Assembly: GCF_900016645.1 (NCBI RefSeq)
Contig: NZ_CDGJ01000033.1
Length of the DNA: 64,000 nt
Reading direction: 5' to 3' (one strand)
From: Acididesulfobacillus acetoxydans
Lineage (GTDB): Bacteria > Bacillota > Desulfitobacteriia > Desulfitobacteriales > Desulfitobacteriaceae
In this document: positions 33,354 through 42,626 of the stretch, one piece after another
Layout: the number at the start of each line of letters is the position of its first letter
Numbering within the stretch: position 1 is the stretch's first letter
Notes under the pieces: generated by a model
What the model was told of the DNA's origin: nothing
Databases searched by the model: none
The model's input: the letters and a program-made list of their open reading frames with translations, nothing else
Program-made: the position numbers and the translations under genes

Positions 33354-35893
33354 GGGATCCGTGGCTGGGCCGGGCGGTGTCTATCCTGGCCGGGGGCGGC
33401 CTGGCGCTTTTTCTGCCTCCCGGGGTGCGGATCTGGGGAGGGGTTCTCTGTCTTCTCGTCGTCGGAGCGCTCTTTCAGTGGCGGCCCGCTGATTTTTTCG
33501 GCCGCCTCCTGCGGGCGGAGATCTGGTTATTGGCGGCGGGCCTCCTTAGCGGATATTTGTACGGAACGGTGGCCTTAAGCCTGCTTCCGTCTCCCGTATT
33601 GCTGAAGGATGTCGAGGTGAAGGGGGTTCTCCAGGATTGGCAGGAGGAAAGTGATCGGGCCGTGGGGGTTTTGCGCCTGGACTCGCCCCGGAGCGCGGCC
33701 TCGGCTGGGCAAGGTTTGCGGACAGGCCCGGCCATTGGGGGCGAGCGTTATCGGCTGACGGTTTATCCCGATAAAAATGGCCGTTACGCCGGCCTTTGGC
33801 CGAAGGTACGCCCCGGAGACCGCCTGGCTTTGCGGGCAAATCTGGAGCGGCCCAAGCCGGCGGGGACGCCCGGCGGATTCGACCCCCGGCTTTACGACGC
33901 GGCCCGGGGTCTGAGCGGAACGCTCACCGCCCGGGGTGAACCCCGGCTGCTCGCTCTCGGACACCCGTCTCTGCCCTGGCGCATCAGGGAAAAGGTGAGG
34001 ACGGATTTGAGATCGTTTCCGGGCGGGGAGAGCGGGATTCTTCAAGGAATTCTGTTCGGTGATTCGAGCGGGATTCCCCCCGAGGTTCAGGAGACTTATA
34101 AGGTCACCGGTGTTCTCCATGTCTTCGCCGCTTCCGGTTCAAATGTCGCTTTTGTCCTGGCCCTCGCGGGAGCCCTTCTCTTCTTTCTGCCCGGACGAGG
34201 CCGCATCATAGCCATGGCTTTGGCTCTCATCCTTTATGCGGCTCTTTGCGGAGGCAGCGCGCCGATCGGCAGGGCGGCGATCCTGGGAGAAGCGGTTTTG
34301 CTGGGGCGTTGGGGTCGGGGAAAAGTGCCGGCTTTGCGCTGGCTCTCTTTTGCCGCGTTGGCCCTTTTCGTCTGGAATCCATTGGTTATGCGGGACATAG
34401 GGTTTCAGCTTTCAGTCCTGGCCGCTTGGGGGATTATCGTGCTCAGTCCCCGGATAACCCGGATGAAGATCCTCAGCCGCTGCCCTTCGGCTGTCCGGCA
34501 GGCCCTGGTTGCGACAGCGGCCGCTCAGGCGGCTACTCTTCCTCTTCTTATGGCCGCTTTTCACCGCCTTTCTCTGGTCGGCCTCGCGGCCAATGTTCTC
34601 ATCCTCTTTCTTTTGGGCGGGGTTCTGGAACTCGGCCTTTTGGGCGTGTGTCTGAGTTTTTCCCCGCAACTTGCGGCGGTGTTCTTTCAAGCGGGGCTCT
34701 GGCTTTTGGGCTGGGCCAATGCTGCCTTGAAGGCGCTCGCGCGTTTGCCAGGGGCCGATCTCTGGGTTCTGCAACCCGGCTGGGCTTTCTGGCTGGTTTG
34801 GTACGGCGGAATCGCGGTTTGGCTTTCGGGCCCGGAACGGGTCACTTTTGTCCTGCGCGTGCGCCTGCGCAGTCTGCGCCGGCGGGTGGAAGGTGTGACG
34901 CGCCTTCTTCACGCCGCATCGTTTCTTCGCTTTTGGCGCTTCCCTCGTCTTGGGCGCTTTCCCCGCCCTGATTGTTCTCCCGAGCCTGCCCACTGCGAAG
35001 TGCGTCCTTCGTCCCTGTTCAGGCTGCGGGTTTGGCGGCCTTCGGCGCGGCAGCTGTTCCTTTTGCTCTTAGTCCTGTCTCTCCTCGTGCATCTGCCCCA
35101 ACGCGCCTTGGAGGTGGACTTTCTGGACGTGGGGCAGGGAGATTCCCTCCTGATTCGCAGCCCGCAGGGCCGGGTTTATCTCATTGATGCCGGGCCGAAG
35201 TCAGACCGTTTCGATGCGGGAGAGCGGATTGTTCTTCCCTATTTGCTGCACAGCGGAGTTCGCGAGCTTGAGGCCCTGTTTATTACCCATGAGCACCAAG
35301 ATCATATCGGAGGAGTTCCGGCCGTCATCAAGAACATCCCGGTTCATTGGCTGGGGCTTCCGGACGTGAGAGAACGCTTAAGCCTGCCAGAGTGGACTGG
35401 GGCCATTCCGGCGAAGTTTTGGCAGGAGCGGGGAAAGGTAAGGACTTTGCGGGCCGGTGATCGGATCGATATGGGAGCGGGGGCTTGGTTTGACGTTCTG
35501 GCGCCGCTCGAAGTCTTGAACGGAACCCATTCCGACCCGAACAACAATTCCCTGGTGCTACAACTGCATTACCTGGGGGAAACCGTGCTGCTGACGGGTG
35601 ATATGGAGGAGGAAGAACTGAGGGGAGTGGCCGCCAGCGGATCTTGGCAGGCGGATTTTTACAAGGTTCCCCACCACGGCAGCCGTTACTCCCTGGATGA
35701 GGGGCTGCTGGATCAGCTTCACCCCCGGGCGGTCTTTATTTCGGTGGGCAGAAACACCTTCGGCCATCCCGATCCGAAAATGCTGGCCTATTGGGCCCGG
35801 CGGCGGATTCCCCTTTACCGGACGGATGTGGAGGGAACTATTCGCTTGCTGATTTCTCGGGACGGGACGCGGGTGGAGGTGGGACGGAAATAA
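33350..35893 (+). CDS. comEC: Competence DNA-uptake channel ComEC/Rec2
   Basis: An 847-residue polytopic membrane protein. An N-terminal DUF4131 region (about 1-190) is followed by the ComEC channel domain with many helices (about 225-490) and a C-terminal metallo-beta-lactamase-like domain from about 585, with DVGQGDSLLI, the metal-binding THEHQDHIGG and VPHHGSRYS. It moves single-stranded DNA into the cytoplasm. It overlaps comEA by 4 bases. It is somewhat longer than the Bacillus protein, mainly in an Arg/Pro-rich segment (about 500-575). Confidence 0.94.
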   Translation: MRDPWLGRAVSILAGGGLALFLPPGVRIWGGVLCLLVVGALFQWRPADFFGRLLRAEIWLLAAGLLSGYLYGTVALSLLPSPVLLKDVEVKGVLQDWQEESDRAVGVLRLDSPRSAASAGQGLRTGPAIGGERYRLTVYPDKNGRYAGLWPKVRPGDRLALRANLERPKPAGTPGGFDPRLYDAARGLSGTLTARGEPRLLALGHPSLPWRIREKVRTDLRSFPGGESGILQGILFGDSSGIPPEVQETYKVTGVLHVFAASGSNVAFVLALAGALLFFLPGRGRIIAMALALILYAALCGGSAPIGRAAILGEAVLLGRWGRGKVPALRWLSFAALALFVWNPLVMRDIGFQLSVLAAWGIIVLSPRITRMKILSRCPSAVRQALVATAAAQAATLPLLMAAFHRLSLVGLAANVLILFLLGGVLELGLLGVCLSFSPQLAAVFFQAGLWLLGWANAALKALARLPGADLWVLQPGWAFWLVWYGGIAVWLSGPERVTFVLRVRLRSLRRRVEGVTRLLHAASFLRFWRFPRLGRFPRPDCSPEPAHCEVRPSSLFRLRVWRPSARQLFLLLLVLSLLVHLPQRALEVDFLDVGQGDSLLIRSPQGRVYLIDAGPKSDRFDAGERIVLPYLLHSGVRELEALFITHEHQDHIGGVPAVIKNIPVHWLGLPDVRERLSLPEWTGAIPAKFWQERGKVRTLRAGDRIDMGAGAWFDVLAPLEVLNGTHSDPNNNSLVLQLHYLGETVLLTGDMEEEELRGVAASGSWQADFYKVPHHGSRYSLDEGLLDQLHPRAVFISVGRNTFGHPDPKMLAYWARRRIPLYRTDVEGTIRLLISRDGTRVEVGRK

Positions 35894-35976
35894 GGAAAAA
35901 TTCTATTGCGATGTATATTTGTGCAAGGTATGGTAAGAATAGGAGGGAACATCTCTTTTCTCCTCCTCTTTCTTTT

Positions 35977-36011
35977 ACCCCTTCAATTAATTTTGAAGGG
36001 GTACTTTTTTT
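35977..36011 (+). terminator. Intrinsic terminator after comEC
   Basis: Perfect 11-bp stem TACCCCTTCAA (35977-35987) with TTGAAGGGGTA (35993-36003), followed by CTTTTTTT. Confidence 0.92.
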
Positions 36012-36177
36012 GAAAAGCAACAGCAGAGCAAGAAGGGCAAGAGGAGGACAAGGCTCAAGAAGAGCACGAGGCTCTGAAGAGCAAGAGGATCAAAGAAGAG
36101 CAAAAGGGTCTGGCTTTTTTGTCTTGGCTCCCTTAAAATAAAGTAAACTCAAAAGCGAACTCGAAGTGAACTTGCGA
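36012..36177 (+). other. Purine-rich low-complexity stretch
   Basis: Repeated AAGAGCAAGAGG-like purine words on the plus strand, without a supported gene. Part of an 808-base gap between comEC and holA that is filled by repeats. Confidence 0.5.
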
Positions 36178-36222
36178 AGTCTCCGGTGACGTTAGTCTCC
36201 GGTGACGTTAGTCTCCGGTGGA

Positions 36223-36440
36223 GACTAACGCCGAAGCCGCACGCTATCACAGGATGACCCGACGGCTGAGGATGACTAACGCCGAAGCCGCACGCTATCA
36301 CAGGATGATCCGACGGCTGAGGATGACTAACGCCGAAGCCGCACGCTATCACAGGATGACCCGACGGCTGAGGATGACTAACGCCGAAGCCGCACGCTAT
36401 CACAGGATGACCCGACGGCTGAGGATGACTAACGCCGCAG
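36223..36440 (+). repeat. 51-bp tandem array, 4.2 copies
   Basis: Four full 51-base units start at 36223, 36274, 36325 and 36376, plus a partial unit. They are nearly identical (one visible substitution). Fifty-one is divisible by three, so frames through it stay open on both strands and would give 17-residue repeats, but no start signal or domain supports coding. The array begins at a hairpin (GTTAGTCTCC/GGAGACTAAC) preceded by copies of GTCTCCGGTGACGTTA. Confidence 0.93.
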
Positions 36441-36473
36441 GCACAGAGCGTGAAATTATGCTTTTGTGCCTTT

Positions 36474-36537
36474 AGCCGTCATTGTCCGGTGGACAATGAC
36501 GGCTAAAGGCTGAGTCTACCCCCACCGAAGCGGGGTA
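36474..36537 (-). repeat. Dispersed 64-bp palindromic repeat, copy B
   Basis: Reverse-strand counterpart of the repeat at 6388-6451. The 13-bp stem GCCGTCATTGTCC/GGACAATGACGGC is unchanged in both copies, as is the CCCCGCTTCGGTGGGG hairpin; differences concentrate in the spacer. It directly follows the 51-bp array. Confidence 0.7.
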
Positions 36538-36547
36538 CGTGGGACAC

Positions 36548-36571
36548 ACTCCTACTTGTAGAAGTGGGAGT
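36548..36571 (+). repeat. Hairpin repeat of the GAAGYGGGAGT family, copy 1
   Basis: ACTCCTACTT (36548-36557) pairs with AAGTGGGAGT (36562-36571) around GTAG, followed by CTTA. Related copies lie at 42552 and 48091. The shape and the GGGAGTCTYA tail recall hairpins at the ends of IS200/IS605-family elements, but no transposase gene is near. Confidence 0.55.
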
Positions 36572-36701
36572 CTTACGCTTTGGATAAATGTAATGAGTGA
36601 GCGTATTGCTTGGCTTTGGCCGCAGCTGAAGCGAAGAAGCTGCCTCTGCCGGATAAACCCTCGCCGGTGAGGAAGCGAGGCACAAACAGCGACGGGGGGG
36701 A

Positions 36702-37709
36702 ATGGTTTTGCGCGAAATTGAACAGGTCATCCGGGCTGCCGCAAATGGGAAGATCCCGGGAATTTGGCTGTGGTACGGAGAGGAACGGTTCCTGACGCAG
36801 GAAGCTCTCCGGGTGCTCAAGGAGAGCTATTTGAAAGAAGATCCTTCGGGGAGCTCGATTGAGACCCTGTCGGCCGAGGAAGTTTCGCCTGCCGCTGTGG
36901 TCGCGCTGGCTAATTCGTCTTCTTTTTTTTCCCGGCGGCTAATCGTCGTTCAGGACCTTCCTTATTTCCGGGAAGGAGCGAGCGAAGACGTCGAGTGTTT
37001 CAACGGCTATTTTGCCGACCCGAATCCGGGAACCTGTCTGCTGTTTGTGGCGGAAACTGTTCACAAAGGGCGAAAGTTTTATAAGGCCGCGGAGAAATAC
37101 GGAGCGATTCTGGAATTCAGCTCCCCCCGGCGCACCTGGGAGTGGCAGGCGTGGCTCAAGGCCGAGACGGAAGTGAGAAACAAAGAGATGTCCCCCGAGG
37201 CCGCCGCCCTGTTTTTGGCTTGGGCGGGGCACCACAGCGGGGTGCTGAGCAGGGAACTGGACAAATTGGAAGTTTTTACAGGGGAGAGAAGGGATATTCT
37301 GCCCGCAGATGTCGAGCAGGTGGTCATCCGAACCGCGGAAGCCACCGTTTTCGAACTGCTGGATGCGGTGGCCAGGCGTTCGGCCGGCGAAGCCACGGTC
37401 AAGCTGCACGAAGTTGTGCGTTTGGAGCATCCGCTCAAAGTCATGACACTTCTGGTGCGTCAGGTACGCCTCCTCCTGGGCGCGCTGGCTTGGCGCCGGC
37501 GGGGAGAAGACGGCGCTTCCTTAGCCTCTGCCCTCAATATCCGGCCTTATGAGGCGAAGAAGATCTGGGCTCAGTCTCAGAGCATGACCGAATCTCAGCT
37601 GGCCCGGGCCCTGCAAGAATGCCTGCGTACGGAGATAGCCTTGAAGAACGGGGGAGGCGACCCGGTGTTCCTTTTGGAAATGCTGATTATCCGTTTCTGT
37701 GCGGGCTGA
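36702..37709 (+). CDS. holA: DNA polymerase III subunit delta
   Basis: A 335-residue clamp-loader delta subunit. It has the recognisable IWLWYGEERFLTQEALRVL start, the middle FFSRRLIVVQDLPYF segment and a C-terminal helical collar (LEHPLKVMTLLVRQVRLLL). It opens the sliding clamp for loading. ATG 36702 follows a run of seven G. Synteny (comEC-holA-rpsT) agrees. Confidence 0.93.
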   Translation: MVLREIEQVIRAAANGKIPGIWLWYGEERFLTQEALRVLKESYLKEDPSGSSIETLSAEEVSPAAVVALANSSSFFSRRLIVVQDLPYFREGASEDVECFNGYFADPNPGTCLLFVAETVHKGRKFYKAAEKYGAILEFSSPRRTWEWQAWLKAETEVRNKEMSPEAAALFLAWAGHHSGVLSRELDKLEVFTGERRDILPADVEQVVIRTAEATVFELLDAVARRSAGEATVKLHEVVRLEHPLKVMTLLVRQVRLLLGALAWRRRGEDGASLASALNIRPYEAKKIWAQSQSMTESQLARALQECLRTEIALKNGGGDPVFLLEMLIIRFCAG

Positions 37710-37753
37710 GAGGGTCCGCTGCCCTGGAAATTTTGTGCCTTAAAATAACATGA

Positions 37754-37785
37754 AATGGCTTAGCTTCAAACGAAGCTAAGCCATT
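37754..37785. terminator. Long hairpin between convergent holA and rpsT
   Basis: Perfect 14-bp stem AATGGCTTAGCTTC/GAAGCTAAGCCATT with loop AAAC. T-rich DNA follows on both sides, so it may end transcripts from holA (plus) and rpsT (minus). Two further palindromes (GGTTAC/GTAACC near 37855-37885 and GGCATGGTT/AACCATGCC near 37921-37949) lie between the genes. Confidence 0.6.
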
Positions 37786-38006
37786 CTCAATAATTATAAC
37801 TCTTTTGGCCCCGCGGCATTTACTCTATGTCCATCTGCGAAGGCTGTTTTTACTGGTTACGTTTGCCATGAATAACGGAAGTAACCTGTACCCTGTTTGC
37901 GCCATTTCCGTACCGGTTTGGGGCATGGTTGAATAAGTTTCCCTATTAAACCATGCCTTTCACGCCGTTTTCTTGCGGGTATTCCGGGTTGTGTTCTGCT
38001 TCGGGA

Positions 38007-38279
38007 TTAGCTCGCTTTGGCAAAATGTTTGCCATATTTCTTCATCAGCCGGGATTTCTTGCGGGCAGCCATGTTTTTATGAATCAATCCCTTGGAAGAG
38101 GCTTTATCCAAAGCACGAGCGGCTTTCTTCAAAGCGGCGGCGGCCGTTTCGGCATCCGTTGGCAAAGCTTCTTCGAAACGGCGAATGGCCGTCCTCAAAG
38201 CCGATTTGGCCGCTGCGTTTTTCAGCGTACGCATTTTGGTGATTTCGACTCTCTTGATGGCGGATTTAATATTTGGCAC
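38007..38279 (-). CDS. rpsT: 30S ribosomal protein S20
   Basis: A 90-residue, lysine/alanine-rich protein starting MPNIKSAIKRVEITKMRTLKN, the S20 signature, with C-terminal GLIHKNMAARKKSRL. It binds 16S rRNA at the base of the small subunit. The start is GTG at 38279, preceded by GAGGGGGGTGA. It is the only large-operon gene on the minus strand, as is usual for rpsT next to holA in Firmicutes. Confidence 0.97.
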   Translation of the reverse strand: MPNIKSAIKRVEITKMRTLKNAAAKSALRTAIRRFEEALPTDAETAAAALKKAARALDKASSKGLIHKNMAARKKSRLMKKYGKHFAKAS

Positions 38280-38494
38280 TCTTGGTCACCCCCCTCGGAC
38301 GAAATATCCTGTCGCTCCACCGGGATGAAAAGAACCTTCCGGTCATACGCAAATTACATAATATCATCCGGCACGCGATTTAGCAAGAAAAATGATAGCA
38401 GAGTGCTGATAAATAATTTTCTTCTGATCGGTTCAAACTAGGTTTGACCGTAGGTTTTTTTCGAAGCCATAAAACAAGGGAAGGGGTTTTGACC

Positions 38495-38827
38495 ATGTTG
38501 GGTGTGATAGTTCGATTTGTGGTGTCAGCCGTGGTGCTGCTTCTGGTAAGCTACATCGTTCCCGGTCTGCGGGTGGCGGGCTTTGTCGGTGCGATTATCG
38601 CTGCCGTGGTAATTGCCGCTTTGGGCTGGGTGGTAGAGCTGGCTTTCGGACGGACGAAGATCTCGCGGGCGTGGCGGGGGGCCATTGGCTTCATCACGGC
38701 CGCTGTGGTTATTTACGTCAGCCAGTTTATCGTTCCCGGTTCGATTCGGGTGACCGTCGTCGGGGCGTTGCTGGCCTCGCTCGTGATCGGCATCGTAGAT
38801 ACGTTTGTTCCCACGGAACTCCGCTAA
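38495..38827 (+). CDS. YvlD-like four-helix membrane protein
   Basis: A 110-residue protein of four hydrophobic helices (phage holin family 4/YvlD-type). It has the family features SYIVPGLRVAGF after helix 1 and VSQFIVPGSIRV after helix 3. Function is not established. ATG 38495 follows GGGAAGGGG; an upstream in-frame TTG at 38444 was rejected. Together with murJ it occupies the place where gpr and spoIIP usually lie in Firmicutes. Confidence 0.85.
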   Translation: MLGVIVRFVVSAVVLLLVSYIVPGLRVAGFVGAIIAAVVIAALGWVVELAFGRTKISRAWRGAIGFITAAVVIYVSQFIVPGSIRVTVVGALLASLVIGIVDTFVPTELR

Positions 38828-38921
38828 GACCGGCGCGGTGAAAGGGTGTTCCCGGGGGATCCCGGTGCGGTAAGAGCGTGTCCCCGGGGGATCCCGGCGG
38901 GCACGGTTCCCGGTTCTCAAG

Positions 38922-38962
38922 AAGACTTGTTCCTCATAGTGTAAGGGGAACAAGTCTTTTTT
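38922..38962 (+). terminator. Intrinsic terminator after the YvlD-like gene
   Basis: AAGACTTGTTCC (38922-38933) pairs perfectly with GGAACAAGTCTT (38947-38958), running into six T residues. Just upstream, at 38836-38896, a roughly 38-base block ending in CCCGGGGGATCCCGG is duplicated in tandem. Confidence 0.92.
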
Positions 38963-39016
38963 CTCAGTCAGATCCCCTAACCGCGACACGGCTTTCTTTT
39001 CCCCCAAGTCGAAAAA

Positions 39017-39025
39017 TGTTATAAT
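39017..39025 (+). promoter_or_regulatory. Extended -10 promoter of murJ
   Basis: TGTTATAAT is a perfect extended -10 element (TGn plus TATAAT), 38 bases before the murJ start. The -35 region is weak. Confidence 0.65.
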
Positions 39026-39062
39026 ACGGGATGGATGACACGAGGGTGAAAGGAATTAAAAC

Positions 39063-40637
39063 ATGTCCGACACGAGTACACGCAATCTGGCCAGGGCGAC
39101 CGCCTATATTATGGCGGCTTATCTGGCATCCCGTGTTCTTGGTTTTCTGCGCGAATCCCTGGTGGCCGATTTTTTCGGCAGAAAGGGTCTGACCGATGCT
39201 TATAACACGGCTTACATTCTTCCGGACCTCATCTACTGGCTCATGGTCGGCGGAGTTTTGAGCGCGGCCTTTATTCCGGTGCTCTCCGAATACATCGCTA
39301 AAGGGAAGCAAGAAGAAGGCTGGCGGGTTGTGAGCTCGGTGATCAACATCATCTTTCTGGCCCTGAGCTGCCTAATCATCTTGGGGCTCATTTTTACGCC
39401 CCAGTTCGTCCGGATGGAGGTTCCCGGTTTTCCTCCCGCAACCACGGTTTTGACGGTCCACGTTACCCGCATCCTTCTCATTCAGCCCTTGTTTATGGCC
39501 TTAAGCGGTTTGACCATGGGAATACTCAATGCGCATAAAGTCTTTTGGCCTTCTGCTTTGGGCACGGTCCTCTATAATGCCTGTATCATCGTTTTCGGCA
39601 CCCTGTTTGTCAAAATGGGAGCGGGGATTTCCGGTTTCGCTTTCGGCGTAGTCATCGGGGCGGCGGCAAATTTTGCGGTGCAGGTTCCCGCCCTGCGCCG
39701 GCTGAATATGCGCTATTACCCCATCATTGACTGGCATCATCCGGGGGTGCGCCGGATTGCGGTTTTGGCGGTTCCGATCGTGCTCAGCTATTCTTTGAAC
39801 CAGTTTCAAGTGCTTATCAATTCCCACCTGGGTTCCTCTTTGCCGGCGGGAAGCTTGACGGCTTTATGGCAGAGTTACCGGCTCTTTCAGCTCCCGGTGG
39901 GGATATTTGCCATGTCGGTGGCGGTGGCGGTGTTTCCGACCCTGACGGAGCAGGCGGCGATTGAACAATGGGACCAATTTCGCCGGACTTCCTCCGCGGC
40001 TGTCAGAACGGTGATTTTTATTACGATGCCGATCTCGATCGGTATGATGGTCTTGCGCTTTCCCCTAATCCGGGTTCTTTTTCAGCATGGGGCTTTTAAG
40101 GCCGCGGACACGGCGGCGACGGCTTTCCCGCTCTTGTTTTTCGGCTTCGGGATCGTAGCCCAATCTGTGATTCAAATCTTGCCTCGCATGTTCTACGCCC
40201 TGAAAGATACCTGGACTCCGGTGGTTCTGGGGGTTGTTTCCATGGCCGTGGATATTGTCATGATGATCGTGCTGGTGGGGCCGTTGCAACAAGGGGGCTT
40301 GGCTTTTGCCACCGCAATCTCGGCCATTGTGAACATGCTTTTGCTTCTGTACTGGCTGCGCCGCAAAGTGGGGACCATTGACGGGCGGCGTCTGGCAAGC
40401 ACCGGCGGCAAGTCCCTGCTCGCCTCCCTGGTCATGGGGGGGATTGTCTGGGGCTGGAGCGCCTGGCTTTCCGGCCACCTCGGCTTTGGCACGATCGCCT
40501 CGATCCTGGTGCTTGTGAGCGGCAGCGCCCTTGGAGCGGTGGTTTTCGGGGTCCTGGCCAAGCTCATGCGCATGGAAGAGTTGACGCAGGTGATGGGGTT
40601 GGCGGAAAGACGACTGAAATTACGCGCGGCGCATTGA
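39063..40637 (+). CDS. murJ: Lipid II flippase MurJ
   Basis: A 524-residue MATE-like membrane protein with about 14 helices. The start ATAYIMAAYLASRVLGFLRE and the FGRKGLTDAYNTAYILPDL segment are MviN/MurJ hallmarks. It moves the lipid II precursor of peptidoglycan across the membrane. It has its own extended -10 promoter and follows a strong terminator, so it is transcribed separately, perhaps with lepA 55 bases downstream. Confidence 0.93.
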   Translation: MSDTSTRNLARATAYIMAAYLASRVLGFLRESLVADFFGRKGLTDAYNTAYILPDLIYWLMVGGVLSAAFIPVLSEYIAKGKQEEGWRVVSSVINIIFLALSCLIILGLIFTPQFVRMEVPGFPPATTVLTVHVTRILLIQPLFMALSGLTMGILNAHKVFWPSALGTVLYNACIIVFGTLFVKMGAGISGFAFGVVIGAAANFAVQVPALRRLNMRYYPIIDWHHPGVRRIAVLAVPIVLSYSLNQFQVLINSHLGSSLPAGSLTALWQSYRLFQLPVGIFAMSVAVAVFPTLTEQAAIEQWDQFRRTSSAAVRTVIFITMPISIGMMVLRFPLIRVLFQHGAFKAADTAATAFPLLFFGFGIVAQSVIQILPRMFYALKDTWTPVVLGVVSMAVDIVMMIVLVGPLQQGGLAFATAISAIVNMLLLLYWLRRKVGTIDGRRLASTGGKSLLASLVMGGIVWGWSAWLSGHLGFGTIASILVLVSGSALGAVVFGVLAKLMRMEELTQVMGLAERRLKLRAAH

Positions 40638-40692
40638 AACGGGCCCGGACGGCAGACGGGTCATACTTGGGCAATTTGCCGGATTTGGAGAA

Positions 40693-42513
40693 ATGAGGGA
40701 GACGACTGTGGCACAGGCCTCGCACTATATCCGTAACTTTTCCATCATCGCGCACATAGACCATGGCAAGTCAACCTTGGCCGACCGCCTCATCGAATAT
40801 ACGGGTGCTTTGACGGCGCGGGAAATGTCCGAGCAAGTGCTGGACACGATGGACCTGGAGAGAGAACGGGGAATCACCATCAAGCTGCAAACCGTGCGTT
40901 TGCATTATAAAGCCAAAGACGGTCACCTCTACGAGCTTAACCTGATTGACACTCCGGGACATGTGGATTTCAACTACGAGGTTTCGCGGAGTCTCGCGGC
41001 TTGCGAAGGGGCCCTCTTGGTCGTGGACGCGGCTCAGGGAATCGAAGCCCAGACCATGGCTAACGTTTATTTGGCCTTGGAGAACAACCTGGAGATCGTG
41101 CCGGTGATTAACAAGATCGACCTGCCGAGCGCCGAACCCGAGCGGGTCAAGCAGGAAATCGAAGATGTCATCGGGCTCGATGCCGCGGGGGCGATTTTGG
41201 CTTCGGCCAAAACCGGTGCCGGGGTGGAGGAGATTCTGGAGGCCATCGTGGCCCGAATCCCGCCGCCGCAGGGGGATGACAGCACTTCGCTTAAAGCCCT
41301 TATTTTCGATTCCCATTTTGATGCCTATAAAGGGGCTATCTCCTACATTAGGGTGATGGAGGGGCGGGTGGCCAAAGGGACGCTAATCAAAATGATGGCG
41401 ACGGGCAAGGTATTTGAGGTCACCGAAGTGGGCGTTTTCGCCCCCGCGATGCGCCTGGTCGATGAACTGAAGGCCGGCCAGGTCGGATTTTTGGCCGCGA
41501 GTGTTAAGAATGTGCGGGATACGCAGGTGGGGGATACCATCACCGAGGCGGAAAATCCGGCTCTCTTTGCGCTTCCCGGTTACCGGCGGGCCACTCCTAT
41601 GGTGTATTGCGGACTATATCCGGTGGAGGCTGCCGATTACGGCCAATTGAAAGACGCCTTGGCCAAACTTCATCTGAATGATGCCAGTCTCGTCTTTGAA
41701 CCGGAAACTTCAGTCGCTTTGGGTTTCGGTTTCCGCTGCGGTTTTCTCGGCCTGCTGCACATGGAAATCATCCAAGAACGCTTGGAGCGCGAGTATGATC
41801 TCGACTTAATTACGACCGCCCCGAGTGTGGTCTACCGGGTCAAACCCCTGCACGGGCAGGTTTTTGATGTCGACAACCCGACCAACCTGCCCCCGTCGGC
41901 CGAGATCGAGACGATTTCCGAGCCGGTGGTTAAAGCGACGATCATGGTTCCGGCGGAATATGTCGGGGCCATCATGGAACTCAACCAGGAAAAGCGCGGA
42001 ACCTATCTCAATATGGAATATATTTCGGTCAGCCGGGTGAACCTCACGTATGAACTGCCGTTGAGCGAGATCGTCTTCGATTATTTTGACCAACTCAAAT
42101 CCCGGACCAAAGGTTATGCCTCTTTGGATTATGTCTTGGCGGATTACCGGGAGGCCGATCTGGTTAAGCTGGACGTCTATCTCAATGAGGAACTCGTGGA
42201 TGCTCTTTCTTTTATCGTGCACAGGGACAAAGCCTATGTGCGCGGGCGTAAGCTGGTCGAAAAACTGCGCGGAATTATTCCCAGGCAGCTGTTTGAAGTG
42301 CCAATCCAAGCGGTCGTCGGTTCCCGGGTCATCGCCCGGGAAACGGTGAAAGCCATGCGCAAGGATGTTTTGGCCAAATGCTACGGCGGTGACATCAGCC
42401 GCAAACGAAAACTCTTGGAGAAACAAAAAGAAGGGAAAAGACGCATGAAGCAGGTGGGAAACGTGGAGATTCCGCAGGATGCTTTCATGGCGGTGTTGGA
42501 GATCGACGACTAG
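40693..42513 (+). CDS. lepA: Elongation factor 4 (LepA)
   Basis: A 606-residue translational GTPase. G1 AHIDHGKST (about 20-28), switch ERERGITIK, G3 DTPGHVDF and G4 NKIDLP are visible, and the LepA-specific C-terminal domain holds the YGGDISRKRKLLEKQKEGKRRMK motif. It back-translocates ribosomes and affects assembly or initiation. ATG 40693 is preceded by TTTGGAG; GTG 40708 is possible. The lepA-hemW order is typical of Firmicutes. Confidence 0.97.
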   Translation: MRETTVAQASHYIRNFSIIAHIDHGKSTLADRLIEYTGALTAREMSEQVLDTMDLERERGITIKLQTVRLHYKAKDGHLYELNLIDTPGHVDFNYEVSRSLAACEGALLVVDAAQGIEAQTMANVYLALENNLEIVPVINKIDLPSAEPERVKQEIEDVIGLDAAGAILASAKTGAGVEEILEAIVARIPPPQGDDSTSLKALIFDSHFDAYKGAISYIRVMEGRVAKGTLIKMMATGKVFEVTEVGVFAPAMRLVDELKAGQVGFLAASVKNVRDTQVGDTITEAENPALFALPGYRRATPMVYCGLYPVEAADYGQLKDALAKLHLNDASLVFEPETSVALGFGFRCGFLGLLHMEIIQERLEREYDLDLITTAPSVVYRVKPLHGQVFDVDNPTNLPPSAEIETISEPVVKATIMVPAEYVGAIMELNQEKRGTYLNMEYISVSRVNLTYELPLSEIVFDYFDQLKSRTKGYASLDYVLADYREADLVKLDVYLNEELVDALSFIVHRDKAYVRGRKLVEKLRGIIPRQLFEVPIQAVVGSRVIARETVKAMRKDVLAKCYGGDISRKRKLLEKQKEGKRRMKQVGNVEIPQDAFMAVLEIDD

Positions 42514-42551
42514 GGCTGACCCTGGCTGACTCTAACGGAAGAGGGGGAAGC

Positions 42552-42575
42552 ACTCCCGTTTGCAGAAGCGGGAAT
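42552..42575 (+). repeat. Hairpin repeat of the GAAGYGGGAGT family, copy 2
   Basis: ACTCCCGTTT (42552-42561) pairs with AAGCGGGAAT through two G-T wobble pairs, loop GCAG, followed by CTCAT. It lies between lepA and hemW. Confidence 0.55.
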
Positions 42576-42626
42576 CTCATCCTTGCATGCTGCGGGGCTG
42601 ATTCCAATGGGGCGGGGTTAAAGAAG

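Noticed and set aside
35791..36141. 116-residue frame overlapping the end of comEC
   Set aside because: It runs through the comEC terminator and a purine-rich low-complexity stretch.
36223..36440. CRISPR array from the 51-bp repeats
   Set aside because: The units are contiguous with no unique spacers and no cas genes are nearby.
36218..36475. 85-residue repeat protein (NAEAARYHR units), or its minus-strand counterpart
   Set aside because: It is explained by the 51-bp repeats; no ribosome binding site and a mirror frame exists on the other strand.
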